Positions 1 through 8,402 of a stretch of 64,000 nt of DNA are shown piece after piece (position 1 is the stretch's first letter; every line of letters starts with the position of its first letter). The position numbers and the translations under genes are program-made. The notes under the pieces were generated by a model, which searched no databases, was not told where the DNA came from, and saw nothing but the letters and a program-made list of their open reading frames with translations. This DNA comes from JALHFZ01 sp964483085 (GTDB taxonomy: Bacteria > Synergistota > Synergistia > Synergistales > Aminobacteriaceae). The DNA lies in assembly GCA_964483085.1 (NCBI GenBank), contig CAYZZX010000002.1:13373-77372 (forward strand), in the 5' to 3' direction.

Positions 1-1336
1 CCTCCCCGTCCGCCCCGATGTAGTCGGGGCGAAAGTACGTCCTTTCATCTCCGGGAGCGGGTTGTAAATCCGTCCCCCAGAGGGGCCACTCCTTCAGGAG
101 TTTTCCCTCCAGATCGTACACCTCGAAGGTGTCGGCGTTGTCGTTTTCCACCGGTGTTTTGGACAGAATGATTCTTTCACCGGGAAGGAGGGCCATCTGG
201 TTGACTGACTCCAGATCCCAGGAGGCCAGTAAATTCCCTTCGGGTGAGAATACAAGTACCCGAGGCTTGCCCTCGCTTATCTCGCTGGTTCCCAGGGTGA
301 CGATCTTTCCCGTCTCTGTGACGGCCAGGAATTGAGGTTTATAAAACCCCTTCTCTCCGATGGATTTCCTACCCGCTTGTATTTTGCCCAGAAACTCCCC
401 TTTTCTGGAAAATCTCTGGATATTGGCGTCCACAGAGGATCCCTCGTCGGCCACATACAGGGATCCGTCGGGGGCAAAGGCTATGACCGTAGGCCATGTA
501 AAGGTGCCGTCCTCTCCCCTTCCCTTCGTTCCCCACTCATCCATAAGGACCCCTGCCGGATCGAAAAAACGGATCCTTTTGCCGAAACGGTCAAGAACTG
601 CTACGGTTCCATCGGCCGCAGCAAAGGGCCCCTCGGAGTGCCGGAAGCTCTTCTCGGTCGCACCGAAGGGGAAGGACGCTGCTTTTTCGAGGGGGGGAGT
701 GCCCTCCTTCACCGAGGAGAGGATCCTTTGGATGACGTCTTTGTACTCGTCGGGCGATTCGGAAGAGCCCACGACCATAACAAGGGTATATTTCCCATCG
801 GGGTCGCTCTCCCTGCCCACGATGATGTTTCCCCATAGCTTCTTTGTGGATCCTTTAATATCCCCCTCGGCGGAAAAGGCATAGAGGGCCGCCGGCCGTC
901 CGCGGAAGGTGGTCTCCTCTTCTCTTGAGGAGAAGTTCTTCGCCTTGTCCTTTTCAGCCCCTTTTTCTATGGAGGCAAAGAAGGCCCGGTAGTCTCCTCC
1001 TTTCGGAGCTCTTTCGCGGATGACTCCGATGCTGACCCCTGAGAGGCCAGCCGAAGACGGATCATCGAGAGCGTCCGGATGTACCCCCGTAAAGTAGCCC
1101 ACAGTGTCTCTGTCTCGTAGGGGCTTCCAGTCGGACGGGATTGCCATGTAAAAGTGGTTCATCCACCGCAGGGTCATCCCCGGTGGGACCTCCCCTTCGG
1201 CGCTCGCGGCGGGGTACGCCGGTACAAGAACCAGCAGAAGAACGAGAGGTATGAAGAGAGAGCGGGGTAGAAGCATTCTTTTCTCTCCCCTCATCCGGAA
1301 AGAGCTGAAAATGGACTTCGATAGAAAATTGTTCAT
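1..1336 (-). CDS. Exported NHL-type beta-propeller protein (3' end outside window)
   Basis: The gene reads leftward off the window edge, so only the first 445 codons are visible and no stop is seen. AGGAGG sits 8 bases before the ATG at 1336. A second ATG at 1276 also has a GGGGAG and gives a tidier signal peptide, so the start is uncertain by 20 residues. After the hydrophobic segment and an Ala-rich cleavage region comes about 200 residues of unknown fold, then repeats such as DGTVAVLDRFGKRIRFFD and DGSLYVADEGSS, typical of NHL/six-bladed propellers. The protein is probably periplasmic or surface exposed, with a binding or scaffold role. It is the last visible gene of a five-gene minus-strand unit, 41 bases after the preceding stop. 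No ligand can be inferred. Confidence 0.75.
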   Translation of the reverse strand, partial: MNNFLSKSIFSSFRMRGEKRMLLPRSLFIPLVLLLVLVPAYPAASAEGEVPPGMTLRWMNHFYMAIPSDWKPLRDRDTVGYFTGVHPDALDDPSSAGLSGVSIGVIRERAPKGGDYRAFFASIEKGAEKDKAKNFSSREEETTFRGRPAALYAFSAEGDIKGSTKKLWGNIIVGRESDPDGKYTLVMVVGSSESPDEYKDVIQRILSSVKEGTPPLEKAASFPFGATEKSFRHSEGPFAAADGTVAVLDRFGKRIRFFDPAGVLMDEWGTKGRGEDGTFTWPTVIAFAPDGSLYVADEGSSVDANIQRFSRKGEFLGKIQAGRKSIGEKGFYKPQFLAVTETGKIVTLGTSEISEGKPRVLVFSPEGNLLASWDLESVNQMALLPGERIILSKTPVENDNADTFEVYDLEGKLLKEWPLWGTDLQPAPGDERTYFRPDYIGADGE

Positions 1337-1377
1337 GATTGTTTCCTCCTTCTCTCTGGATGCCGGGAATGCGGACA

Positions 1378-4101
1378 TCACTTCACGGGGCAGAAGTAGA
1401 CCCCTACGGGAAAGGATACGGACATATTCTCGTATCGGAGGGGAGCGCCTGTACTCTCCCAGGGGTCGCCGCTTTTTTTGAAAAACTCAAGGGTGTAGAA
1501 CATCACCAGGTCCAGGGCGAAGGACTCGGGAGTCTTCCCCTTTTCCGGCGTCCATGAAAGGGATGTTGATCCTCCGCTCCCCCGAACATAGGGGCTCGAG
1601 AGGGTGCCGGTGGTGAAGAACCACTGCTGAACTGCCATTCGCCCCTCCACTCTGTCAAGCTTGCCCTCTTCATTCGGCATGGAGAGAGTAACGGGGGGGA
1701 TTTTGCCGAGGGATACGGAGAGGGAGAGGGTGACGGGACGGCCTGCCTCCTGGTAGCCGCTCCCCAGAACGGGACGCCTCTGGACCGGCCCGGCAGAGCT
1801 ATCCAGCCCGGCCATCGAGAGGGCCTGTTTCATCGCCTCGGCCATCTGAGAGTCGCTCAGACTGATGCCCATCTTCGCCATCTCCTTTGCCATCTGGTCT
1901 TTCATGAAGTCCCCGGCCTTTGCGACCCCCTCAGTAAGCTGTTCCAGCCGTTTTCCCTCGGGGCTGTCCGGGGGGATATCCCCGGTGATACCTGAAATCG
2001 AAGGGGTGAGGACGAGAGGAACGGTAGGAAGATCCGCCGTCTGGTCATTGGCAAGAGGGGATCCGGTCATCCAGAAGGTCCGATTCTCAAAGAAATGGCG
2101 CTTTTCCCCCTTCAGGACGGTGATGGAGACGGTATCCTCCGCAAGTATTCTGCCCTTTTCATCCACAAGCCGAACAGTGGGCTGAAAGGAGTCTCCGGGC
2201 TTCAGGCCGGTGTATCGGTGCGTCTGGAGGGAGTTCTCCCCCGGCCCTTTCCGGTCTTCCACCACGGGGGTGCCGTCGCCGAAATCCCACTCGAAGAGAT
2301 TGGCCTTTTCGGATTCCGGAGCAGCCTCAAATTCCTGCTCCGCTTCCGAGGAATCGTCGAGCAGCTCAAGGACCAGAACACGGGGAGGAAGGATCGTCAC
2401 GTCTGTCTTCCCATCCTCTTTCCATGCCTCGCTTTCGAAGATCCGGCTTCCCGCCTCGATTCGCAGAAAGGCCTCCTGGCCGGCTTTGATCTCGTAGAAG
2501 CTTTCCTCCTTGCTCAGCGGTCCTGCCGTGCCGGCGGCAAAAAGTTTGAGAGGGGCCTCTTCCAATACTCCCTCGTTGTTCTCGATCTGTTTCGGAGCTC
2601 CTTTGACGAAGAGGATTTTTCTTGTGTAGACGGTTTTATCCTTCTCCCTCACAACGAGATGGGCGGGACCGGAATACTGTATTGTCAGATCGTTGGCTTT
2701 CCACGCCAGGTCTTTTTCGCTCTTGTGCTTCATGGAAGCCTCAACTTCGATGATCCGCAGGGGCGTAGTTCGGGGATCGGCCCCCTCAGTCTCGGACTCA
2801 GTTTCTTCGAATTCCGCCGTCAGTTCAAGGGTGGGGTAGAAGAGATCTATGAGATCGGCGCAGGCATGGATGGCCACGGGCAGGAGGATCTCTCCCTGTC
2901 CTGCGGCGAAGGCGTGGGGGATCTGGAAGGGGCCGAGGCGTCTGAGGGCGACTGCTGTAGCCCTGCCGGCCTTTTCCTTGAAGCCTTCGAGATCGGATAC
3001 AAAGGACTGTTCCGGGTCGAACCAGTGAAAACTGAGGCGGTCCTGGATCATGGGTGCCCGTTTTCCGTCGAAGACGCCGTAAAACCGCCGGACTTCCCGC
3101 TCCGTGAGGAATCCCGGGATCTTCTTTTTTTCCACGTCGAGGTCCTTCAGCTGAGGGGAGGGGTACCCCTTCTGGCGGTTGTTCGGAAGAACCTTGGACT
3201 CTTCGTCGTATATGGTGTCCAGAGTGTAAAAGGTCATGTTGACGAAGGAGGCCACCTGGCGGAAGAGCTCCGCCGGTCTCTGGAGCGTCCCTCCGGCGCT
3301 GGCCAGGAAGGGGCGTATCCGGGAGTCCAGGAAGGGTGAGCCTGCCGCCTTCCGGACATGTTCGCTGAAGGTGGCCGCTTCGATGGGTTCGTCCGCGGGG
3401 TGGGAGTCATTCCGTACGTGGGCGGGCTGGGTCATGTCTCCCAACATATGCATGGACTCCCCGAGGGCCCGGTATGCCCTTGAGAGCTGGAGTCTGCGAT
3501 AGTCGTCGTGGTCCCGGGGAGGAAGGCTCAGGGATGTCTTGAAATGGGAGGAGCTCAGAGCCGGAGGAAGGGGATGATCATCCCTGACCTCGAGGGCGAG
3601 CTTGTAGGCCGAAAGGGCCGCGTAAAAACAGAAGGGGTTGTCGGGCGAACTGAGCCCCCAAGTCCTGGCGTCGGTGGCGGGGCTGTCGTACAGGCCGTGC
3701 CCTTCGCTCTGGTCAGTCAGATAGGCCACGCCGGACAGGCTGAGAGGATCGTAGAAATGTCGAACAGAGGAGTACAGGTGGGGTTCGTCCGCCCAGTCCC
3801 CTCCGCTGATGATCCACCCCCTGGGGGAAAGAACCCCTTCGGTCGGGAGAAAATCCGAGACGAGCAGGGAGGAGCCGCCGACTGCGATCCCCCGCAGGGG
3901 TTCGGTAAGCCCCGTGTCTGCAAAGGGGCCAATGCGGTACTTCTCCTTCCCCTTGGTATGACCGAGAAAGAGTTTTACAGCCTCAAGGTTGATCTGCCGG
4001 TGGGTATGCTGGCTCCAGGCTTCAGCAGGAGCGGCGGCAAAGAGGAATAGAGCGGTCAGCATGAGGATGGTGTTCCTTCGAATCCTTCGGTTGTACGTCA
4101 T
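1378..4101 (-). CDS. Secreted zinc-dependent phospholipase C/nuclease-like protein with PKD domain
   Basis: 907 residues. AGGAGG lies 9 bases before the ATG. A signal peptide spans about residues 1-28 and ends in AEA; predicted cleavage leaves Trp29 as the first mature residue, followed by His32 and His34. Around residues 215-233 is MHMLGDMTQPAHVRNDSH, the His/Asp-rich pattern of the zinc-dependent phospholipase C / P1 nuclease fold, where the N-terminal Trp also binds zinc. Residues about 600-670 contain FEWDFGDGTP and a PKD-type beta sandwich. The C-terminal 230 residues are unassigned: a Met-rich helical stretch and then beta-rich sequence. The fold assignment is good; phospholipase versus nuclease activity cannot be decided. 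It lies between two other exported genes. Confidence 0.72.
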   Translation of the reverse strand: MTYNRRIRRNTILMLTALFLFAAAPAEAWSQHTHRQINLEAVKLFLGHTKGKEKYRIGPFADTGLTEPLRGIAVGGSSLLVSDFLPTEGVLSPRGWIISGGDWADEPHLYSSVRHFYDPLSLSGVAYLTDQSEGHGLYDSPATDARTWGLSSPDNPFCFYAALSAYKLALEVRDDHPLPPALSSSHFKTSLSLPPRDHDDYRRLQLSRAYRALGESMHMLGDMTQPAHVRNDSHPADEPIEAATFSEHVRKAAGSPFLDSRIRPFLASAGGTLQRPAELFRQVASFVNMTFYTLDTIYDEESKVLPNNRQKGYPSPQLKDLDVEKKKIPGFLTEREVRRFYGVFDGKRAPMIQDRLSFHWFDPEQSFVSDLEGFKEKAGRATAVALRRLGPFQIPHAFAAGQGEILLPVAIHACADLIDLFYPTLELTAEFEETESETEGADPRTTPLRIIEVEASMKHKSEKDLAWKANDLTIQYSGPAHLVVREKDKTVYTRKILFVKGAPKQIENNEGVLEEAPLKLFAAGTAGPLSKEESFYEIKAGQEAFLRIEAGSRIFESEAWKEDGKTDVTILPPRVLVLELLDDSSEAEQEFEAAPESEKANLFEWDFGDGTPVVEDRKGPGENSLQTHRYTGLKPGDSFQPTVRLVDEKGRILAEDTVSITVLKGEKRHFFENRTFWMTGSPLANDQTADLPTVPLVLTPSISGITGDIPPDSPEGKRLEQLTEGVAKAGDFMKDQMAKEMAKMGISLSDSQMAEAMKQALSMAGLDSSAGPVQRRPVLGSGYQEAGRPVTLSLSVSLGKIPPVTLSMPNEEGKLDRVEGRMAVQQWFFTTGTLSSPYVRGSGGSTSLSWTPEKGKTPESFALDLVMFYTLEFFKKSGDPWESTGAPLRYENMSVSFPVGVYFCPVK

Positions 4102-4126
4102 TGATCTTTTCCTCCTTTCTCCGGTA

Positions 4127-4924
4127 TTAAAAGTCGAAGAGTACCCATTTACCGTCTCTCTTCACCCATCGCACATAGAAGATAAAACCCCCCACATCCA
4201 CGGCGTACTCGGAGGTCCGGAGAGTGCTGGAGGTGTCGGGGTCGGCATTCTCCGGGGCGCTCATGAAGCTCATATCCGCCTTTTCAAGAAGAGTGGCGAA
4301 GGAGGGCATCGCCTCGGGTTTTTGCTCAAAGAGGGCGGCGTAGACCTCCCGGCAGCTTTCGTCCACGAATCCGCTCGCCCCGGCGATGTCTCCGGCCGTG
4401 AGGGCATTCCTGAATCCGCTCAAGGATTCTTCGATGGCCTGTTTTTCCACCGGAAGGTCGGGGTAGGTTTTCCAGTCGGCACTATCCCTGCCTCCCGGCA
4501 CATCCTCAGGAATTACGGGCATCCCTGAAAGTATGGAGGCAGTTGTCTGTTCATCGGGCTTTTGAGCTGCGAGAAGCCCTTCAAGAGAGGCGATCCGGTC
4601 TCGCAGCGGCTGAAGATCAGGGCGCCAGAAACGCATTCTGTTCTCAAGCCCCTTGTCCGGGTAGAGGGCATGGCTTTTCGCGAAGGCCTCCATGGCGCCG
4701 GGAATATCCCTTGCTTCCTCCATCCGGAGTCCCTCATTGCGGAAAAAGAGCGCCTCTTCAAGAACTGCTATCCGGTTTCGAAGGGCGGAATCGGAAGGCC
4801 TGAACGAGGCATCTTTTTCCTGTGCGGCCGCCCCATGGCCGAACAATAAAAGCGGAATCAGAAGAAGGATACACCCCGCGTTTCTAAAAAATGTAACGGA
4901 AAAATAACAGCGTAATAGCTTCAT
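4127..4924 (-). CDS. Exported hypothetical protein, helical N-terminal half
   Basis: 265 residues. A signal peptide ending in GHGAAA at about residue 34 is followed by two similar helical stretches (ALRNRIAVLEEALFF and PLRDRIASLEGLLAA) flanking a TPR-like segment (EEARDIPGAMEAFAKSHALYPDKG). The last 110 residues, with a C-terminal YVRWVKRDGKWVLFDF, resemble the cone-shaped SnoaL/NTF2-like or DUF4878 fold, which often ends in a similar RDGKWK phrase. A G-rich Shine-Dalgarno precedes the ATG. The gap to the next gene downstream is only 25 bases, so it is cotranscribed. No function can be named; a periplasmic adaptor or ligand-binding role is a guess. Confidence 0.65.
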   Translation of the reverse strand: MKLLRCYFSVTFFRNAGCILLLIPLLLFGHGAAAQEKDASFRPSDSALRNRIAVLEEALFFRNEGLRMEEARDIPGAMEAFAKSHALYPDKGLENRMRFWRPDLQPLRDRIASLEGLLAAQKPDEQTTASILSGMPVIPEDVPGGRDSADWKTYPDLPVEKQAIEESLSGFRNALTAGDIAGASGFVDESCREVYAALFEQKPEAMPSFATLLEKADMSFMSAPENADPDTSSTLRTSEYAVDVGGFIFYVRWVKRDGKWVLFDF

Positions 4925-4953
4925 GATCGATTTCCCCCCTGCCCTTGGCGGGC

Positions 4954-6162
4954 CTATCTCTTTTGTTCCGGTTCATGGCAGTCTTTGCTTGCGGTAATTC
5001 CCTCCAGTTCGGCGGAAAGAGGGATTTTATGAAGGCGGAGTGCTTCAAAGATTTTCTCAGCCCCCGGAATGTTCGAACACAGGAACTTCACCCTTCCGCC
5101 GCTTGTGAGCCGGAATTCCACTCCCCAATCCGTGCGGCTGGAAAGGAGCAGTGCCTGCCCTATCATTCGCCAGTTCACAAGACCTGCTATAAACATTATG
5201 GTCCGCAGCCACCGCGGAGGCCTGTAGTCGGCGAATTCCGCAGACACAATATCTGCGAAGGCGATTCGCTGCTCCTTCTCCATGGTCTGCAGAATCAGTG
5301 ATTCCGGCAGAATCTGCAGGGCAAAGGAAGCGTATTTCGCCGACCAGCAGAGGATGGAGGCAAAAATCAGGCCGATCAGCCAGAAGAGGAGAGTGAACCA
5401 CGCGCTGCCGTAGGAGAAGTCAAGTATGTCAGCCCGGTCGAAAATATGAACCGAGAGGACAAAGGGCATCCCTAGAAAGAGTGCCGCCATTGTAAAGGCT
5501 ATAAGATCGGGAAGGATGACCGCTGACCAGCGGGGGTACAGGATCGCCCCGGCGGGATGCTTCTTCCGGGGAATAAACAGGTAGAGGGCAGCGCCGAGCA
5601 GAAGGGGCAAGGCCGTCAGAGAGCGGAAGGGGTGCGCGACTGCCGAGGGGACTCCATTTCCGATGGCAGTGCCCGGGCCCTCCATGACCATTCCGAGGTA
5701 CTGCGGCCCTGAAGGAAAGGAATACTTCAGGTACCGGAAGCTCTCACTTTCTTCAACCAGTTCGGTGACGAGGGCGGAAAAGGGCTCTTCTTTTCCGTGG
5801 TAGTAAAAGTCTTTCCCGTACGTTTTGCCTGCCTCTCTCCAGGCAATGGGAGACCGGTCTGACGGCGACAGAATGCCGGTGAAAATATCCGGCCATGGAG
5901 CTCCCTTCACCACGGTCAGCCGATTTTCTGTCTTCGAATCGATGAACTCTGCAATAGATGTGAAGGGGGTGACCGAACGGATAAACTTTCCGGCAGCCCC
6001 CTGGGCTCCGAAGATGCCCTGAGAGGGGCTGTAGGCGGATTGGTACTCCTTCCCCATGTCCACTCTGTAGAGACGGATAAAACTCTCCCTCACAGTAAAA
6101 TAAAAAACGATGGCGATGAAAAGCAGGGCGAGCGCTCCAAGCCTTCGATACAACTCTCTCAT
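4954..6162 (-). CDS. Polytopic membrane protein with PH-like C-terminal domain
   Basis: 402 residues. One N-terminal membrane helix (about residues 8-25) is followed by an extracytoplasmic region of about 150 residues without cysteines, then three hydrophobic segments at roughly 180-198, 212-240 and 250-275. The last 120 residues contain alternating strands and a terminal helix (LQILPESLILQTMEKEQRIAFADI through NIPGAEKIFEAL), reminiscent of bacterial PH domains on membrane proteins; this is inference from pattern only. GGGGTG five bases before the ATG serves as ribosome site. It lies 30 bases after the preceding propeller gene. Product unknown. Confidence 0.6.
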   Translation of the reverse strand: MRELYRRLGALALLFIAIVFYFTVRESFIRLYRVDMGKEYQSAYSPSQGIFGAQGAAGKFIRSVTPFTSIAEFIDSKTENRLTVVKGAPWPDIFTGILSPSDRSPIAWREAGKTYGKDFYYHGKEEPFSALVTELVEESESFRYLKYSFPSGPQYLGMVMEGPGTAIGNGVPSAVAHPFRSLTALPLLLGAALYLFIPRKKHPAGAILYPRWSAVILPDLIAFTMAALFLGMPFVLSVHIFDRADILDFSYGSAWFTLLFWLIGLIFASILCWSAKYASFALQILPESLILQTMEKEQRIAFADIVSAEFADYRPPRWLRTIMFIAGLVNWRMIGQALLLSSRTDWGVEFRLTSGGRVKFLCSNIPGAEKIFEALRLHKIPLSAELEGITASKDCHEPEQKR

Positions 6163-6192
6163 GAATTCACCCCGATTTGCGACGGGTCCGGC

Positions 6193-8088
6193 TCATGGAA
6201 GCTCTATCTCCATCCAGGAGGCTCCGTCGACTAAGCGGAAAAACCCTCTCCTTGTGCCCAAAAGCATCCCTCCACGGGAATATGGAAGGGAGGACAGGAC
6301 CTCTGCGTTGGAGAAGATTTCACGCTCCATGGAAAAGGTGTTCTTCTCCTCTCCGGGGATGAGGCGCACAAGGAACCCACCCAAAAGAGCGAACAAGCCG
6401 CCTTTCTCTCCGGAGAAAACATCGGTGAGGTAGCTCAGAGGGGACCATGAATATCCGGAAATATTCGCCACCTTCACTTCACCGTCCCGGACAGAATATC
6501 CCCAGAAGCCGTTTCTCGAAGATCCCCAGATCATTTCCGTACCGGTGAAGGCTAAGGAGCGGATTCCATAGTTTATATACGTGTTCTTCCAGCTCACCCC
6601 TCCGTCTCCTGATACGGAAAAACCCCTGTCCGTGCCGAGGGCTATATGAACTCCGTCGGGGGAGTTCAAAGAGTATACGTACCCCCCCTCAATTCCTTCC
6701 ACCTGCTGCCATGAGAAACCGTCGGGAGAGCGGTACAGTCCGCCCCGTCCTGTCGCCGCAAGGAGGCTGCCCTCTGCGGTCGTGATCATGGTGAAGGGAG
6801 GTTCCTCCGAGGGAAAGGGCAGTTCGGACCAGATCCTTCCTCCATCCTCAGAGAGGAGGATCCCTCCCTTCGCTCCGGCGTACATCCGTCCACCGGACGC
6901 TGAAAGGATGAAAGACGCAGGCATTCTGCCTCCGGTACTTCCCGCACTTCGCCATGATACCCCTCCGTTTCTCGAGAGGTACAGCTTTCCCGAGCGGGTG
7001 AGGGCGAGAACGTCGCCCGTTTCGGTCTCGTCAAGCCCCACCACCGGGTCTGACGGAAGAATCGGCTTCAACGGTTTATGCTCGTTTTCAGCGAAGAAAA
7101 GCCCGCTGTCCGACGTCCCAGCGAGAATGCCTCCGGAGAACGGCACGAGGGAGGTGACAGACATCCCTTCCTCTTCTCCGGGAGCAATCGGGTACCAGTA
7201 TTGTCCATCGTCGGAAGAGACAAACAGGCCGTTTCCGTGGGTTGCGGCCCACACGGCACCCCTTTCGTCAACGGTGAGAGCCTGCACGGAAACATTGGAA
7301 GGAAGCCCTTCTGAAGAGGCGCTCCATGGGCCTCCATCTTTCCTTCGGAAAACGCCCCCTTCAAGAGTGCCGGCAAAGAGGGTTTTGGTGCCCGGATTCC
7401 ATGCCAGAGAGAGGACAAAGGGATTTGCAGGCCCTTCGGCATCAGAATCCCATGTTTTTCCGCCGTCGTCGGTGAAAAGGACTCCATCTCCGAAAGAGGC
7501 CGCCCATATCCTCTGCGTGCCGGGATTGAGGATATCCATGATCGGAAATTCTCCTTTTTCGCCCATGGCTTTTTCAAAGTTCAGGTCATCTCCCGATGCC
7601 CAGAGGAGTCCCTTCTCCCAGTGCACTCCGACATACGTCCCCTTGAGAGAGGCGGTGAGGGATTTGATGGCGCCGCCGCTTTTCAGGGATTTCCACCTTT
7701 CTCCTCCGTCGGTTGAGCTCAGCAGCTCATCGAAGGTGGAGAGAAAGAGCCGCCCATCCGGAGAAATAATCAGTGAAAAAAGGTGGGACGGAGGAATTTT
7801 TCCGCCAAGGTGCCTCCAGCTTTTCCCTCCGTTGACTGAGGAGTACAGCCCTCCCTTTTCGGAGGCAAGAACGAAAAGGCGGCCTTCGGAATCTTTTGTG
7901 ACGGTCAGTATGGGCGGCCATTCAGTATCGGCAGACCGCGCGGGACCTGCCAGCGCAGAGAAGGGAAGGGCAAGTTCCATCAGAAATAGTGTGAAAAAAG
8001 CTGCTATCAAGGCAAACAGACTCAATCTTGCCGGAGAAAAGGGGCAACGAGGATTTTTTTTGAACAGGCGTATTGTGAAAGAAGTCAT
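6193..8088 (-). CDS. Exported Asp-box (BNR/Ycf48-like) beta-propeller protein
   Basis: 631 residues. Hydrophobic residues 22-47 form a signal peptide or membrane anchor. The rest is built of repeated Asp-box motifs of the form S-x-D-G-G-x-x-W: NGGKSW, DGGERW, DGGKTW, DDGQYW, NGGVSW, EDGGRIW, GDGGVSW and weaker copies, about nine in all. This is the signature of sialidase-like, Ycf48 or VPS10-type propellers. No sialidase catalytic residues are evident, so a binding or assembly role outside the cytoplasm is more likely than enzymatic activity. GGGAGG lies before the ATG. It is the first gene of the minus-strand unit and sits 57 bases after the predicted transcription start. Confidence 0.78.
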   Translation of the reverse strand: MTSFTIRLFKKNPRCPFSPARLSLFALIAAFFTLFLMELALPFSALAGPARSADTEWPPILTVTKDSEGRLFVLASEKGGLYSSVNGGKSWRHLGGKIPPSHLFSLIISPDGRLFLSTFDELLSSTDGGERWKSLKSGGAIKSLTASLKGTYVGVHWEKGLLWASGDDLNFEKAMGEKGEFPIMDILNPGTQRIWAASFGDGVLFTDDGGKTWDSDAEGPANPFVLSLAWNPGTKTLFAGTLEGGVFRRKDGGPWSASSEGLPSNVSVQALTVDERGAVWAATHGNGLFVSSDDGQYWYPIAPGEEEGMSVTSLVPFSGGILAGTSDSGLFFAENEHKPLKPILPSDPVVGLDETETGDVLALTRSGKLYLSRNGGVSWRSAGSTGGRMPASFILSASGGRMYAGAKGGILLSEDGGRIWSELPFPSEEPPFTMITTAEGSLLAATGRGGLYRSPDGFSWQQVEGIEGGYVYSLNSPDGVHIALGTDRGFSVSGDGGVSWKNTYINYGIRSLAFTGTEMIWGSSRNGFWGYSVRDGEVKVANISGYSWSPLSYLTDVFSGEKGGLFALLGGFLVRLIPGEEKNTFSMEREIFSNAEVLSSLPYSRGGMLLGTRRGFFRLVDGASWMEIELP

Positions 8089-8123
8089 GTTCGCTGCACC
8101 TCCCGGAGAGAGAAAGAGTACCG

Positions 8124-8138
8124 CCTTTCAGTGAAAGG
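8124..8138. promoter_or_regulatory. Palindrome in the minus-operon leader, possible operator
   Basis: CCTTTCAGTGAAAGG is a perfect inverted repeat with 7-base arms around one base. It begins about 7 bases after the predicted minus-strand transcription start, a usual place for a repressor operator. It could also form a tiny RNA hairpin, but the loop would be very tight. Confidence 0.35.
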
Positions 8139-8151
8139 AGTGTGACGGGGC

Positions 8152-8157
8152 ATTATA
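8152..8157 (-). promoter_or_regulatory. -10 box for the exported-protein operon
   Basis: An exact TATAAT on the minus strand, 63 bases upstream of the first ATG of the operon. No good -35 box stands 16-18 bases upstream, so the promoter may be activator dependent or weak. Confidence 0.45.
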
Positions 8158-8257
8158 CTTCTGAGAATAATTTTACCACGAGGATCCGGTTTATTTCACG
8201 ATGTATTCTGAATTATTTCCGCGGTACCTTGAACTGGTGCTGCTCTGCAAAAAAACC

Positions 8258-8285
8258 TTGCAATGGGAGATGGTACGTGTATTAT
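8258..8285 (+). promoter_or_regulatory. Predicted sigma-70 promoter of alaS operon
   Basis: TTGCAA (8258-8263), 16-base spacer, TATTAT (8280-8285). An overlapping TATAGT at 8283-8288 would give a 19-base spacer. Start would be near 8292, giving a leader of about 110 bases. Confidence 0.5.
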
Positions 8286-8402
8286 AGTAGTTTTGAGGTA
8301 AATAATTGTTCTCTTGAGCATGCCCTGAGCAGATGCAGGCTGATGTAAGGGGCAGCGGGGAATAGGTAACGGAATCCGACTTTCGGGGGAGGAAATATAT
8401 TC

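Larger units (their letters stand above)
8089..8402. other. Divergent intergenic region between exported-protein operon and alaS
   Basis: 314 bases without a supportable gene. AT content is clearly higher than in the flanking genes. It holds a minus-strand TATAAT (8152-8157), a palindrome just downstream of that start (8124-8138), a plus-strand promoter (8258-8285) and a roughly 115-base alaS leader containing the direct repeat TGAGCA at 8315-8320 and 8326-8331, 11 bases apart. A short open frame across the plus strand has no ribosome site and no recognisable product. Confidence 0.6.

Noticed and set aside
2095..3339. Long plus-strand frame (414 codons) opposite the phospholipase C-like gene
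   Set aside because: No motif or ribosome site; the minus-strand frame has a signal peptide, zinc motif and PKD domain, so this is a shadow.
8286..8402. T-box or other known aminoacyl-tRNA synthetase leader before alaS
   Set aside because: The conserved T-box AGGGTGGNACCGCG element is absent and no terminator/antiterminator pair is visible.
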